DNA from: Pseudomonadota bacterium
GTDB taxonomy: Bacteria; Pseudomonadota; Gammaproteobacteria; Steroidobacterales; Steroidobacteraceae
Length of the DNA stretch: 64,000 nucleotides
Direction of reading: 5' to 3'
NCBI GenBank assembly: GCA_037200975.1
Contig: JBBCGI010000001.1
Location: 1,054,001-1,118,000 of the forward strand
Shown piece by piece: positions 47,774 to 56,726 of this stretch (the stretch's first letter is position 1; each line of letters opens with the position of its first letter). The position numbers were made by a program, and so were the translations under genes. The notes under the pieces were generated by a model. It had not been told where the DNA came from and made no database searches. It saw only the letters and a program-made list of their open reading frames with translations.

Positions 47774-48127
47774 TTAGGCTGCGCGCCTCTTCTCTGCATC
47801 TGCGAGATGCAACACCGGCTTGAGGCCCGCACGAGTCGCGAGCGTCAGCAACATGTCCATGCTGAAGTCTTTCCAGGCGCCCTTGAGCAGTGCCGACACT
47901 CGGGGCTGGGTCATGCCCAGATGTTTGGCCGCTTCGACCTGCGTGTAACCCTTCTCCTGCAGCCTTTCACGTAGCCGCATCATCAGCTCCACGCGCAAAG
48001 CCATCACGCGCGCCTCGGCTTCATCGAATCCCAGATCGATGAAAACGTTGCCGCCGCCGGCGATCACTCGCGTATCGGCAAGACGGGGATCACTCTTTCG
48101 ACGGGACTTACGGGTCGTGCTGTTCAT
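47774..48127 (-). CDS. XRE-family antitoxin of a HigBA-like pair
   Basis: A 117-residue protein; the C-terminal part YTQVEAAKHLGMTQPRVSALLKGAWKDFSMDML is a helix-turn-helix of the kind found with Gp49-like toxins. Start overlaps the toxin stop by 4 bp. Confidence 0.85.
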   Translation of the reverse strand: MNSTTRKSRRKSDPRLADTRVIAGGGNVFIDLGFDEAEARVMALRVELMMRLRERLQEKGYTQVEAAKHLGMTQPRVSALLKGAWKDFSMDMLLTLATRAGLKPVLHLADAEKRRAA

Positions 48128-48471
48128 GGCTTCGCTCCTGGAATCAATTTGTACCGCCGCCTCGCCAGCTCTAGATCCGCCTTTCCGGTCTTCTGGGTCT
48201 TTTTCTGGAAGGCATGCAACACGTAGATCGAATCGGCAAACTTTGTGACGTACACCGTGCGAAATGTTCCTGCGACATCGCGAACGCGGATCTCGTATGC
48301 ACCGGCACCGACGGAAGCGATGGGTTTGAAGTCGGTCGGGGTACCGCCGAGCTGCACAGTCATCAGTTCTACGCCGATCGCATGCCGAACTGCGGCGGGC
48401 ATTTCCCGCAGGTCGTCGAGACTGGAACCCAGAAACGTTAGCGGTTTCAGCCGTGGCATCGGCTTTGGCAT
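48124..48471 (-). CDS. Gp49-like (HigB-type) toxin
   Basis: A 115-residue phage Gp49-like/RelE-superfamily toxin: FLGSSLDDLREMPAAVRHAIG, DFKPIASVGAGAYEIRVRD, FRTVYVTKFADSIYVLHAFQKKTQKT. It cleaves mRNA at the ribosome in characterised relatives. ATG 48471 is preferred over the longer frame because the operator-like dyad lies just upstream. Confidence 0.85.
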   Translation of the reverse strand: MPKPMPRLKPLTFLGSSLDDLREMPAAVRHAIGVELMTVQLGGTPTDFKPIASVGAGAYEIRVRDVAGTFRTVYVTKFADSIYVLHAFQKKTQKTGKADLELARRRYKLIPGAKP

Positions 48472-48492
48472 CGCGGCGAGTATTCCAGAATC

Positions 48493-48506
48493 TGTATATT
48501 TATACA
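48493..48506. promoter_or_regulatory. Operator before the second toxin-antitoxin pair
   Basis: TGTATA TT TATACA, six-base perfect arms in an A/T-rich stretch 21 bp before the toxin ATG; it probably overlaps the promoter. Confidence 0.55.
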
Positions 48507-48579
48507 AGTTTCGGAATAAACGACCCGTATTGGGGGGCAAAACACGTCTGGTAACCAATACTGCCGCGCCACCATCACA

Positions 48580-49767
48580 TTGACGCTATGTAGGGCGTTG
48601 GGTAGGTTGAGGCAATGCGATCCGCAATACTTCAAGTCGGAATACACAAAGGCAGTGAAACTAGATCTGATAACCGATAATTGGACACTCCAGGACGTAA
48701 ACGAGCTGCTCGTTTCCGGGCTGTCGCCCGTGCCCGTTGGACAGATCGAAATCTCGAAAGACAAGCAGTCCCATACATTCACGGATGTTCCGCTTGCGGT
48801 TATACAGATTGACTGCCTGCTGACGCTTCTTACCAATCTGGTGATCTACGATGAACTGATCGTGGACCAAGGTTTCATGGCCACATGGAACCAAGATCAT
48901 CCGCAGCTTTCCCGGCTAATCAGCGATTCCCTAGTTAGACCTGTTTTGTTTAACCCGAATGCTGAAACGCTCGTGGCCGTGCGAGAGAAGATCGTCGATA
49001 GGATGGCAGTCACGCCCTCTCTGAGGGAGGCCGCGGACGACAACAGAAAGGCCTGGAAACTAACGGGAGCGTCAGCCGACCCTCATATGTCGGCGCTGCT
49101 TTGGGGCGGCGCTGGCATGCTGGCTCGAAGCCACATACTCTCGGCCCCGTATTTCGGCCATCCCTTTCGTCGAGCATTAATCAAGGAATCTGGGTTCCTC
49201 GCGGCACGCCGTGATGCGTGGGCAAGAACCGAAAAAGTGGTATCTGGTGCTCGTGCTCAGATGTTCAGATTTCGCCACTCAGAAATAGATGGAGCACTTG
49301 CTTCCTTCAATCTTCCACCGATCGCGGTGCAGGTAATCGAACAGGCAACCGGTGTGGACGACCTACTGCTGTCCGCGATCGCACTTCGCGACAAATACGC
49401 AAAACTGAGGGAGTGGCTATCTACCTACCAGCATGCCCTCGAAACCGAAGATGAAAAGAAGCTCTTATCGAACAACAAGCTACTCATATCCGTCGCAAAG
49501 AGCATCGAAGCAAGCTACGGCGCGGAAGAGACAAACTCCACAAACATTTCTCTGTCTGTCGGGTTCTTCAGCCTGAGCATCCCGGTTCCGTCGCTCAATT
49601 CCGCGATGAATCGATTCGGTATCCGGTCTGCGCTGACCGATCTCGTCATCCAGTCACAAGGCCAGAACGCGCTGCGCAAACTGATGAAGATTTTCGGAGA
49701 AGACGAGTCTGGTTTCGGACGCGATCTGTGCGATCAGCTCCGACTTCGTTACTCCCCCGAAACTTAG
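48580..49767 (+). CDS. Unrecognised 395-residue protein
   Basis: I do not recognise this protein. It is soluble, rich in Leu and charged residues, with segments such as PLAVIQIDCLLTLLTNLVIYDELIVD and LWGGAGMLARSHILSAPYFGHPFRRAL. No catalytic motif stands out. Codon use and lower GC fit the island rather than the catabolic cluster. The frame opens at TTG 48580; another TTG a few codons on may be the real start. It is divergent from the toxin-antitoxin pair and alone on its strand. Confidence 0.6.
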   Translation: MTLCRALGRLRQCDPQYFKSEYTKAVKLDLITDNWTLQDVNELLVSGLSPVPVGQIEISKDKQSHTFTDVPLAVIQIDCLLTLLTNLVIYDELIVDQGFMATWNQDHPQLSRLISDSLVRPVLFNPNAETLVAVREKIVDRMAVTPSLREAADDNRKAWKLTGASADPHMSALLWGGAGMLARSHILSAPYFGHPFRRALIKESGFLAARRDAWARTEKVVSGARAQMFRFRHSEIDGALASFNLPPIAVQVIEQATGVDDLLLSAIALRDKYAKLREWLSTYQHALETEDEKKLLSNNKLLISVAKSIEASYGAEETNSTNISLSVGFFSLSIPVPSLNSAMNRFGIRSALTDLVIQSQGQNALRKLMKIFGEDESGFGRDLCDQLRLRYSPET

Positions 49768-49927
49768 CTCTCTGCTACTAACAAATACCAAGTAGTCGAA
49801 TCAGGCCGGGCTCGCTCCACCACAGTCGGAAGAGCCGAGATACGGATTGCGGCTCTGTGGTGCGCACCGCAATTGAGCCCGGCACTTCGCGTCATGCCGC
49901 GAGCGCAAACAGGCATCTGCGAGTGAC

Positions 49928-50938
49928 CTAGCCCAGGATGCGCCAGGCGCCATTCAATTGAATGGCACGGTAGTAGCGGACGAACTTGTGTCGGCGCTCC
50001 CCTTCCGGAAACTCGGCGACCCATTCTTGAAAAGGATTGTCCTTCAGCAGAACGGCGAAGCGAATGAAGGCCAGCATCATCTCCGCGTGATCTAGCGTCA
50101 TGTTCCGGACAAATTCGACCAGTTCGGACAATGGCAGCGTCCTGATCGGCGTGTCCGGATGCTGGACTTCGACGAGCGGGGGATAGACCTGTCCGTTCGG
50201 CTGCATCTCGAAGTTAGTCAGGAGAAGCTGATAGTTCTCCTTCGGATGCTCGCTGACATTCCTCATGTTGCGTATGAGCGAGAAATACTTGGAGGTTTCC
50301 GTCCATGCCGTAAAAAGGTCTGGCTCCGCCTGCATCGCCGCTTCGATCGCCTTGTGCAGATCTTCGAGTTTGCCCTTGCCCGCCGCACCTGGAAGAAATT
50401 GCAGTCGGCAAATGCCAAGGATGGAATCCTTCGCCTTATCCGCTTTTGTCAGCACGGAGTGAAGCTTCGAGTCCAGTCCGGTGATGGAGGGAAGACTAAA
50501 AGCGTTCGGCGCGGCAGGCTGCTCCGCGAAGGCCGCCTGCTTCCGCAGTATTTCGTCTGCAAGCTCCCGCACTAGTAACTCCAACTCCAGAAGATGGCGC
50601 GTGAGGACAATGCAGTTCTCAAACAAAGTCGCCACAAAGGGCGTTACCGTCGCGTTTCGTTCATCGAACAGGTACTTGGCGGTAAGCAAGATGCGGGCGA
50701 CGATTTCGTTCTCATACCCGGCCGTCAGGATTTGCTGGCTGAGATTGGGGACCGCTGGGTTCGTCCTGCCGGGATCGATGTCGTCAGCCAACTGGACTTT
50801 GAAGACGCTCGTATCCTTGATGATGTAGAGGCAATTTCCTGTCGAGAGAAATTCCCTTGTCGGCGATTTGTCATTGCCGCCGATTTGCAGCGTGATCGCC
50901 GCATCTCGCTGAATGTCGATCGGCCGTTTCCCCGGCAT
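49928..50938 (-). CDS. Unrecognised protein with HEPN-like motif
   Basis: A 336-residue soluble protein of unknown family. Helical in the middle (LLELELLVRELADEILRKQ), then KYFSLIRNMRNVSEHPKENYQ: RNVSEH fits the R-x4-6-H motif of HEPN RNases, and the helical surroundings agree. The C-terminus is conserved-looking (LDHAEMMLAFIRFAVLL). Last gene of a three-gene unit; 17 bp after the previous gene. Confidence 0.6.
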   Translation of the reverse strand: MPGKRPIDIQRDAAITLQIGGNDKSPTREFLSTGNCLYIIKDTSVFKVQLADDIDPGRTNPAVPNLSQQILTAGYENEIVARILLTAKYLFDERNATVTPFVATLFENCIVLTRHLLELELLVRELADEILRKQAAFAEQPAAPNAFSLPSITGLDSKLHSVLTKADKAKDSILGICRLQFLPGAAGKGKLEDLHKAIEAAMQAEPDLFTAWTETSKYFSLIRNMRNVSEHPKENYQLLLTNFEMQPNGQVYPPLVEVQHPDTPIRTLPLSELVEFVRNMTLDHAEMMLAFIRFAVLLKDNPFQEWVAEFPEGERRHKFVRYYRAIQLNGAWRILG

Positions 50939-50955
50939 ACTTCCTCTCTTCCCTG

Positions 50956-51861
50956 CTATTTCAGCGGAAACGCAGAATCCGCGTTGAACGGAAACTTGGC
51001 GTTCACGTACTCAACAATCGCGGCGCCGATAGCCTTGCCGTTCTCTTTGGTGAGAGACGCGCAGACTATGCCAAAACTCTCATCGATCACCTTCCATTTC
51101 TCTTTCCATTTCGGATCGAACGAAATTGCAGGCGGTTGCACGAGAGGGATCAGCCGATGCGTCATCCAGGAAATTTCGCAATACCGGTTCATGAACATTG
51201 CGAAGTCCTGCTCCCGAAAAGCCGGAACAACCTGTAGAGGGGCCTGCCCTTTCATAAATCCCACCGACGCGGCGTAAGACAATCTGCCGCCGTGGACTTC
51301 GAAGTTGAATAATTCGTCCCACACAGCAAGTTCGTCGACGGTGGATTTACTGAGGCCGCTCTTCGCGCCCGACATCCGAAGCGATACTTCCTGTTCAGTC
51401 TGTCTTCGGAGCTTCTTGACCTGCTTCAGGTCGAAAGCCTGACCCGCCACTACGCCTTCCGTGGCGTACATATCAACGAAGCCTTGCATCGCAGCCGACA
51501 GGGACTGAACTGAATCGAAGATGTTGCGAATCCCCGCGTAAGCCTGAAGCGGATATCCATGAAGCGCCAACCTCTCGAAGCCGCATAGTGACTGCCATGC
51601 ATAGACGAGGCGTGGAAAAAACATCGCGTGGAACTCGGACAGAGGAGCATTGACCTGCGGCCGAATGTGTCGGTTGAACGTCTCCGTTGTCTCGAGGAAG
51701 AAGGACTTGAAGGCGTCCGACAACGCGAGATAGCCCTTGTACCTGGCCACCTGTTGACCGTATGCCTCCTCGGCATCGAACAATCCGTGAACGCGGCCAT
51801 AGGCTGTACCGTTGTCATCAGAGATCGCATCCAGGCGTAGTTGCATTTCCGAGGGGTCCAT
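50956..51861 (-). CDS. Unrecognised helical protein
   Basis: A 301-residue protein of no family I can name. Mostly helical; a block LAVWDELFNFEVHGGRLSYA recalls the N-x3-H end of HEPN-like or DUF5677-type proteins but lacks the Arg. ATG 51861 is 14 bp after the stop of the previous gene, so the three minus-strand genes form one operon. Confidence 0.55.
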   Translation of the reverse strand: MDPSEMQLRLDAISDDNGTAYGRVHGLFDAEEAYGQQVARYKGYLALSDAFKSFFLETTETFNRHIRPQVNAPLSEFHAMFFPRLVYAWQSLCGFERLALHGYPLQAYAGIRNIFDSVQSLSAAMQGFVDMYATEGVVAGQAFDLKQVKKLRRQTEQEVSLRMSGAKSGLSKSTVDELAVWDELFNFEVHGGRLSYAASVGFMKGQAPLQVVPAFREQDFAMFMNRYCEISWMTHRLIPLVQPPAISFDPKWKEKWKVIDESFGIVCASLTKENGKAIGAAIVEYVNAKFPFNADSAFPLK

Positions 51862-51875
51862 GATCGTGCTCTCGC

Positions 51876-52589
51876 CTACTCGAAATTGCTGGTCGTGGCA
51901 GACGCGTTCCCGGATTTCAGTTCCGGATCGACCCAATCATCATTGACCGTGCCGCTCGCCGAGATATGCGGATATGCGAAGGCGACGCGCCCGGCGACGC
52001 GCAGAAAATTGACGGTCACGGTCAAGTCAATCTGATCGCCGCAGAAGGGCCGCTCGGGATCGGCGGAGCCGTGGTATTGGCCTTCGACCTCCAGCCTCAC
52101 GCTGTCATCGTCTTCGATCAGCTCGGCGGCCTCGTAGCTTCCGAAGTCCTTATCGAAGTTCGCGTTGGTCTCGGTCATCACGCCCGCCAGCTCATCCAGG
52201 ATTCGGGCGTCCTCCTCGATCAGGAGAACCTCCATCACATAGGTTTCGAGCGATTCGTACAGCCACACCTTGCCGCCGAAATAACCTTGCGCCTGCAGGA
52301 ACGAGCTGATTTTCGTCGCGAGCTCATGGGATGGAAAAAGATCCGCGGGCAGACCCGCAAGCGCCTTCCGGCGCTGATCGATGAGTCCGATATTCGGAAC
52401 GAGCACGTCGGCTTTGCCCAGTCGCTGCAATGGGTAGTTCTTCTCCGCGAGCAGTGCAGCATGAGTGTTGTAGCCGAAATACGCTGCCGTCAGTTCACGC
52501 GAGTGACTGGCCTTTAGCTTCTCACCACCAACGGCAACATATTCGCAGCGCAAAAAGTCCGAACTGGCTTTCGAAATATCGATTTGCAT
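51876..52589 (-). CDS. Unrecognised protein, first gene of a three-gene operon
   Basis: A 237-residue acidic protein. The N-terminus KASHSRELTAAYFGYNTHAALLAEKN is a short helix pair seen in various small bacterial proteins of unknown role; the middle is acidic (YEAAELIEDDDSVRLEVEG) and the end strand-rich (IDLTVTVNFLRVAGRVAFAYP). No catalytic motif. ATG start at 52589; divergent from the nuclease-HEPN operon. Confidence 0.55.
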   Translation of the reverse strand: MQIDISKASSDFLRCEYVAVGGEKLKASHSRELTAAYFGYNTHAALLAEKNYPLQRLGKADVLVPNIGLIDQRRKALAGLPADLFPSHELATKISSFLQAQGYFGGKVWLYESLETYVMEVLLIEEDARILDELAGVMTETNANFDKDFGSYEAAELIEDDDSVRLEVEGQYHGSADPERPFCGDQIDLTVTVNFLRVAGRVAFAYPHISASGTVNDDWVDPELKSGNASATTSNFE

Positions 52590-52891
52590 AGCGTAGTCTC
52601 CATACAGGCTGGGCTTTGTTCAGCAGCAATGAGCGTTTAACTGCTACTGGCGCCAGCGGTTATGAAGACAGCTAACAGGCAGATAGCGAATCAAGCACGT
52701 CGTCTTTTTGGTCACTCATAACCAAGGCATACGACTCCCGGAGATCAACGTAGCACGCCTCTTCGGAAAAGCAAGCTTTCCGTTGGAACCTGCGAAGTGC
52801 GGGCGCCGGGCACGGTCTCAAACGATTTTCCAAAATCGCTGCGAACGTATTGGCTTGCCGACGCGGCGCATTCATCTGTAGGTTCGATTCA
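52590..52891. promoter_or_regulatory. Divergent promoter region of two island operons
   Basis: No gene. It separates the minus-strand operon ending at 49928 from the plus-strand operon starting at 52892. The palindrome CGATTTT CC AAAATCG (52823-52838) lies 53 bp before the plus-strand start codon and is the best operator candidate. Confidence 0.5.
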
Positions 52892-53368
52892 ATGATTAAC
52901 AATGTTGATTTCGCTGCGGCGCTGGAGGCGTGCGATGACCCTGCCGTTGGCAAGGCGGTGCGCGACGCGCTCAGCACGCTCTTTGATCGCGACCGGAAGC
53001 TTCTGGAGTTAGACGCCGCGGAGCGCACAATCGCTGCGCAGATCGCCAACTATCTCCGTCCTCATTTCGAACGTTCCGACATCGACGTTGACTACAACCG
53101 CATGGGTGATGCGCCCAAGACGGTTGCCTACGATGAACTGCCCGAGCTTGTTTATCCCGACATCATTGTTCACATGAGGGGAGATAACACGGCAAACCTG
53201 CTGGTCATTGAACTCAAGAAGGATTCGAACCGCGAACCGAAGGACCGCGATATCCGCAAGCTACGTGCCTACCGGCGTGATCTCGAATACCGTCACGCAC
53301 TCTTCTTGAGACTTGGCACCGGCAAGTCGTCGGGCGCGGTGCTTGAATGCGAGTGGATCGATGCGTAA
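52892..53368 (+). CDS. PD-(D/E)XK nuclease-like protein
   Basis: A 158-residue protein. LVYPDIIVHMRG, a spacer, then LLVIELKKD give the PD...E-x-K signature of restriction-like nucleases, preceded by a helix with a possible Glu. Small stand-alone members of this fold act as nuclease subunits. Start ATG 52892; the longer frame from 52850 has no better site. It opens a five-gene operon and overlaps the next gene by 8 bp. Whether it cuts DNA or RNA is unknown. Confidence 0.68.
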   Translation: MINNVDFAAALEACDDPAVGKAVRDALSTLFDRDRKLLELDAAERTIAAQIANYLRPHFERSDIDVDYNRMGDAPKTVAYDELPELVYPDIIVHMRGDNTANLLVIELKKDSNREPKDRDIRKLRAYRRDLEYRHALFLRLGTGKSSGAVLECEWIDA

Positions 53369-53789
53369 GGGCGAGCCGGCATCAGGGAAGGAGTTTTTCG
53401 ATCTTCTGCGCACCGACGACGCGTTCTGCGCAGAGCTGGGCCGCGCGATGTTGGCTGCCGGGAGACTCGAATCCGAACTAAGACAGTTCCTGGCCGCAAA
53501 CAATGTCCGCACACCAGAGAGAACTACGCTCGGCCAGCTCACAAGGCTCCTGGAGCGCCACGGTCTTCTGAGCGCGATGCGCCCACATCTCGATATGCTT
53601 GGCACACAGCGCAACTATCTCGCGCATAGTATTCACGCGCTCTTTTCCGAGCTGATCGAAGAAACAATCCTGGAGCGAACCGACCTGCTCGATTCTGACG
53701 TGGACTTATTCACAGAACGTGCCTGGCAGCTCGCCAAGAATCTCAATGCGCTTGCCAACATCGTTGAAGAAGAGCGGGCAAGACGATGA
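53361..53789 (+). CDS. Small HEPN-domain protein
   Basis: A 142-residue all-helical protein with LDMLGTQRNYLAHSIHALF: RNYLAH is a textbook R-N-x3-H HEPN motif. HEPN proteins are RNases or toxins, often paired with an antitoxin or a sensor. Here the neighbours are a nuclease-like protein (8-bp overlap) and a second, larger HEPN protein (4-bp overlap), so equal or ordered expression is expected. Confidence 0.68.
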   Translation: MRKGEPASGKEFFDLLRTDDAFCAELGRAMLAAGRLESELRQFLAANNVRTPERTTLGQLTRLLERHGLLSAMRPHLDMLGTQRNYLAHSIHALFSELIEETILERTDLLDSDVDLFTERAWQLAKNLNALANIVEEERARR

Positions 53790-55348
53790 TGAAGGGCCGA
53801 CCTTCAAGTCTGGACGAGCTGATCGAGAGACAAATTGCCGAAATTGGGGAAGACGAGGCCATTGATCACATCGGTCTTCTGATCGATACCTCATTCGATG
53901 AGAAGTCGGAGGCCGGCACAACGCGAGCCTTCGAGCTCCTTGAGCAACTCCGCACGCGCAAACTTTCTCCGGCGCAAGAAGCAACGGCGCATTACTTTAC
54001 GGCGAACGCATGGGAGAACAGGCGGCATCAAAAGGAAGATGCCGGAATCTGGGCGTGGGAGCAGCCTGAAATCCAGGCGCAAATTCTTGAGTTGCGCCGA
54101 GCGGAGCAGCATCAGGGCTTTGCCCAGTTGCCTGTCTTTCAACGCTGCCGGATACGAACGAACCTCGCCAATCAATTCGGCTTTATCGGCCGCTTCATCG
54201 AGGCGGGAGAAGCCCGAAGCCTCGCTCTCGAAGAGGATCCTCGATTTGCGATGGCTCTTGGCAATCAGGGAATCGGCCTCATGAGCTATGCGCAGTCTCT
54301 CTATGACCCCGGGCACGCCGGCGCCATGCTGACTGCCGCGCATGACCTGCTGACCAGCGCGCTTGCCGCGGATGCTCGATATGAGAGTGCAGGATACCTC
54401 GAGGTGCAGGCTCAATTCCGACGCCAAAAGGATGAGGTCGCAAGGCGCGTGAATGTTGCCGAAGTTCGAAAGCGCGTCGGCAAGCGTTTCAGCGTGGGGC
54501 GCAGCGCAAGTGAGAGGTCGTACCGGACCTGGTGCCTGTCGCACCGGCTCTTCCTCAACCCGTTGAACGATCTTGGACCTCTTCCGATTGCTGCGAATGA
54601 TGTTCTGACGCTTCCTTCGCTGAGAGGGAGTTTGGGCGATGAACGCGTGCCGCGCGTCATTGGGTTCTATAACCAGATGAAGCAGGAGTACGTCTCCGCG
54701 CGGTTCACCTACTACGAAGGGCTGCGCGGAGAGAATCTCCACTTTTCTGACCGCGACGTGCTGCTTTATGACGCGCCTGAACTGCCGCACTACTCGCTCG
54801 CGGCGGAGCGGCAACGTGCCGCGTTCAGAACCGCATACTCGTTGCTCGATAAGATCGCGTTCTTCCTGAATGACTATCTCGACCTCGGCATAAAGCCGCA
54901 GGCGGTGTCATTCCGAAAACTCTGGTACGCCAAGGGCCAGACGGCGCTGCTCCCGCGATTTGAGAAAAACGACAACTGGCCGCTTCGCGGTTTGTTCTGG
55001 CTCTCGAAGGATCTATTCGAGGAAAAGTTACAGGCTTCAACCGATCCGGAAGCCAAGGCGCTTGACCGGCTGCGAAACTTCTTTGAACACCGCTACGTCC
55101 AGATTTATGAGGACGGCGACCGGAGCATCGAGACGCAAGCCGAGGAAGCGGATAGCGAATACCGCTATCTCATTTCACGCGGCGCGCTTGCCGCAAAGAC
55201 CCTGCGCTTGCTCCGACTCTCGCGGGCAGCCCTGATCTACCTTTCATTGGCTGTGCATCGCGAGGAAAGGAAGCGCTCGGATGCTTCCGGCAAAGGCATC
55301 GCCTTCCCGATCAAGCTGACGCCGCTTGACGATGACTGGAAGCGGTAG
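53786..55348 (+). CDS. LA2681-type HEPN protein with TPR-like N-terminus
   Basis: A 520-residue protein. The N-terminal half is a helical repeat region of TPR type (LEQLRTRKLSPAQEATAHYFTANA, FQRCRIRTNLANQFGFIGRFIEA, FAMALGNQGIGLM). The C-terminal half resembles LA2681-like HEPN domains: YSLLDKIAFFLNDYLDLG, LRGLFWLSKDLFEE and DRLRNFFEHRYVQIYE with RNFFEH as the R-x4-H motif. Likely an RNase effector with a sensing or scaffold part. The first two codons are both ATG (53786, 53789). Confidence 0.75.
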   Translation: MMKGRPSSLDELIERQIAEIGEDEAIDHIGLLIDTSFDEKSEAGTTRAFELLEQLRTRKLSPAQEATAHYFTANAWENRRHQKEDAGIWAWEQPEIQAQILELRRAEQHQGFAQLPVFQRCRIRTNLANQFGFIGRFIEAGEARSLALEEDPRFAMALGNQGIGLMSYAQSLYDPGHAGAMLTAAHDLLTSALAADARYESAGYLEVQAQFRRQKDEVARRVNVAEVRKRVGKRFSVGRSASERSYRTWCLSHRLFLNPLNDLGPLPIAANDVLTLPSLRGSLGDERVPRVIGFYNQMKQEYVSARFTYYEGLRGENLHFSDRDVLLYDAPELPHYSLAAERQRAAFRTAYSLLDKIAFFLNDYLDLGIKPQAVSFRKLWYAKGQTALLPRFEKNDNWPLRGLFWLSKDLFEEKLQASTDPEAKALDRLRNFFEHRYVQIYEDGDRSIETQAEEADSEYRYLISRGALAAKTLRLLRLSRAALIYLSLAVHREERKRSDASGKGIAFPIKLTPLDDDWKR

Positions 55349-55355
55349 GCGCGCG

Positions 55356-56726
55356 ATGCCGATGTACTTCGTGAAATTCGAAGTGATTCCGACGGAGCAC
55401 AATGCGCAACATTCAATGTTGCAAGGCGCGCTTGCCCATTGCTGGATCATCGAGCACACCGAAATCGCTGCGTACAACAAGGCACGCTTCTTCATCTTGA
55501 GGGAAGAATGGGAGATCACGGCAACGGAGGAGTTCCCCGTCGAGGTTACGGAAGAGGATTTTCAGGATCGGAATATCGGCCTGGCGCAATTCAACAAGGC
55601 GCAGGAAACCGGCATCGCAATCGCGTATGTCGGCTGGTCCCGGGACGGCAAGACCTCAGCCGGACCAGTGCAGCTCGAACGATCACACAAGTTCGATTTG
55701 AATGCCTATGTCGGACAGCTGAAGAAACTGGCTGGGACGGGGCGCTGCCTGCATTTCGATAGAGGCAACCAGTGCGGAGAAATCATCAGCGCGCACTCGA
55801 TACAGAAGAACGGGCAGCTCTCGGCAATCACCAATGACGGCCGCGCGTATACAGTCACAAAGAACATCGGGATCATCAGGAAGAACACCGGCCGCCTTGT
55901 TCTGGAAAAACACGGCACCGGAAAACTTTCAACGTTCCTCGGCTTCTGCAAGGAACACGACAATCAGCTATTCGCGCCGATTGACACCTCGCCGTTGCAT
56001 CCAACAGATGAGCAGGTTCTGCTGTACGCCTACCGCTCGATTTGCCGCGAATTGTTCGTGAAGGAGAATGCGCTCGTATTCATCGACTCACAGCTTGCAG
56101 AGCTGCCAACGACCAGTACCGCACGACAATTCTTTGAAGATCTGAAGGCGGGTACAACGTTTGGCCTCGCCAATCTGCGTGAGCAGAAGATTGCGCTTGA
56201 CGCATCCTTGAAGAGCAAGAACTACACGGATATCGAATACGTACTCTTCACCTGCAGACAGCCACAGTTTTTGGCGTTCTCCGGGCTGTTTTTCCCCGAA
56301 CATGATTTCCTAGGACGGCAACTTCAGGACCTCGCAGACCAGACCTGGAAGCTCGACCTCCTGACGATATCTTCGGCGTCGATGTACCAGGGCTGGGGCT
56401 TTTTGTTCGCCTGGCACAAGAGCAGCTCTATCGCATGCAGGGAGTTCATGCGATCACTTGCCACGGTGATGCACGAGGACAACTCCAGTGCTTCTGATGC
56501 GATGTTTCGGACGGTTGTATCAAACTGCGAGAACCTGGCTTTCTCACCGGCCTGGTGGGAAGCCTTGCCCGCCGAGCAGCAGGATGCGGTCACAGCCCAC
56601 CTCTCGCACGGCGCAGATATCTTCACGCCGATCGACCCTGAGTACCTGATAAAGGGTCTTGAAGGCGTATGCGAATGGCGCTTCGAGGCGGTGCACGCAA
56701 ACCCGGAACGCATGGCGCGCACATGA
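55356..56726 (+). CDS. HNH-like zinc-finger protein
   Basis: A 456-residue protein. GRCLHFDRGNQCGEIISAHS, with IQKNG after it, and later FLGFCKEHDNQLF give a Cys-x8-Cys, an A-H-S-I-Q and a C-x2-H-D, the pattern of a divergent HNH/zinc-binding module around residues 125-210. The large C-terminal region is helical and unrecognised. It could be a nuclease or only a zinc-bound binding protein. It follows the HEPN gene after 7 bp and overlaps the next start by 4 bp. Confidence 0.6.
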   Translation: MPMYFVKFEVIPTEHNAQHSMLQGALAHCWIIEHTEIAAYNKARFFILREEWEITATEEFPVEVTEEDFQDRNIGLAQFNKAQETGIAIAYVGWSRDGKTSAGPVQLERSHKFDLNAYVGQLKKLAGTGRCLHFDRGNQCGEIISAHSIQKNGQLSAITNDGRAYTVTKNIGIIRKNTGRLVLEKHGTGKLSTFLGFCKEHDNQLFAPIDTSPLHPTDEQVLLYAYRSICRELFVKENALVFIDSQLAELPTTSTARQFFEDLKAGTTFGLANLREQKIALDASLKSKNYTDIEYVLFTCRQPQFLAFSGLFFPEHDFLGRQLQDLADQTWKLDLLTISSASMYQGWGFLFAWHKSSSIACREFMRSLATVMHEDNSSASDAMFRTVVSNCENLAFSPAWWEALPAEQQDAVTAHLSHGADIFTPIDPEYLIKGLEGVCEWRFEAVHANPERMART

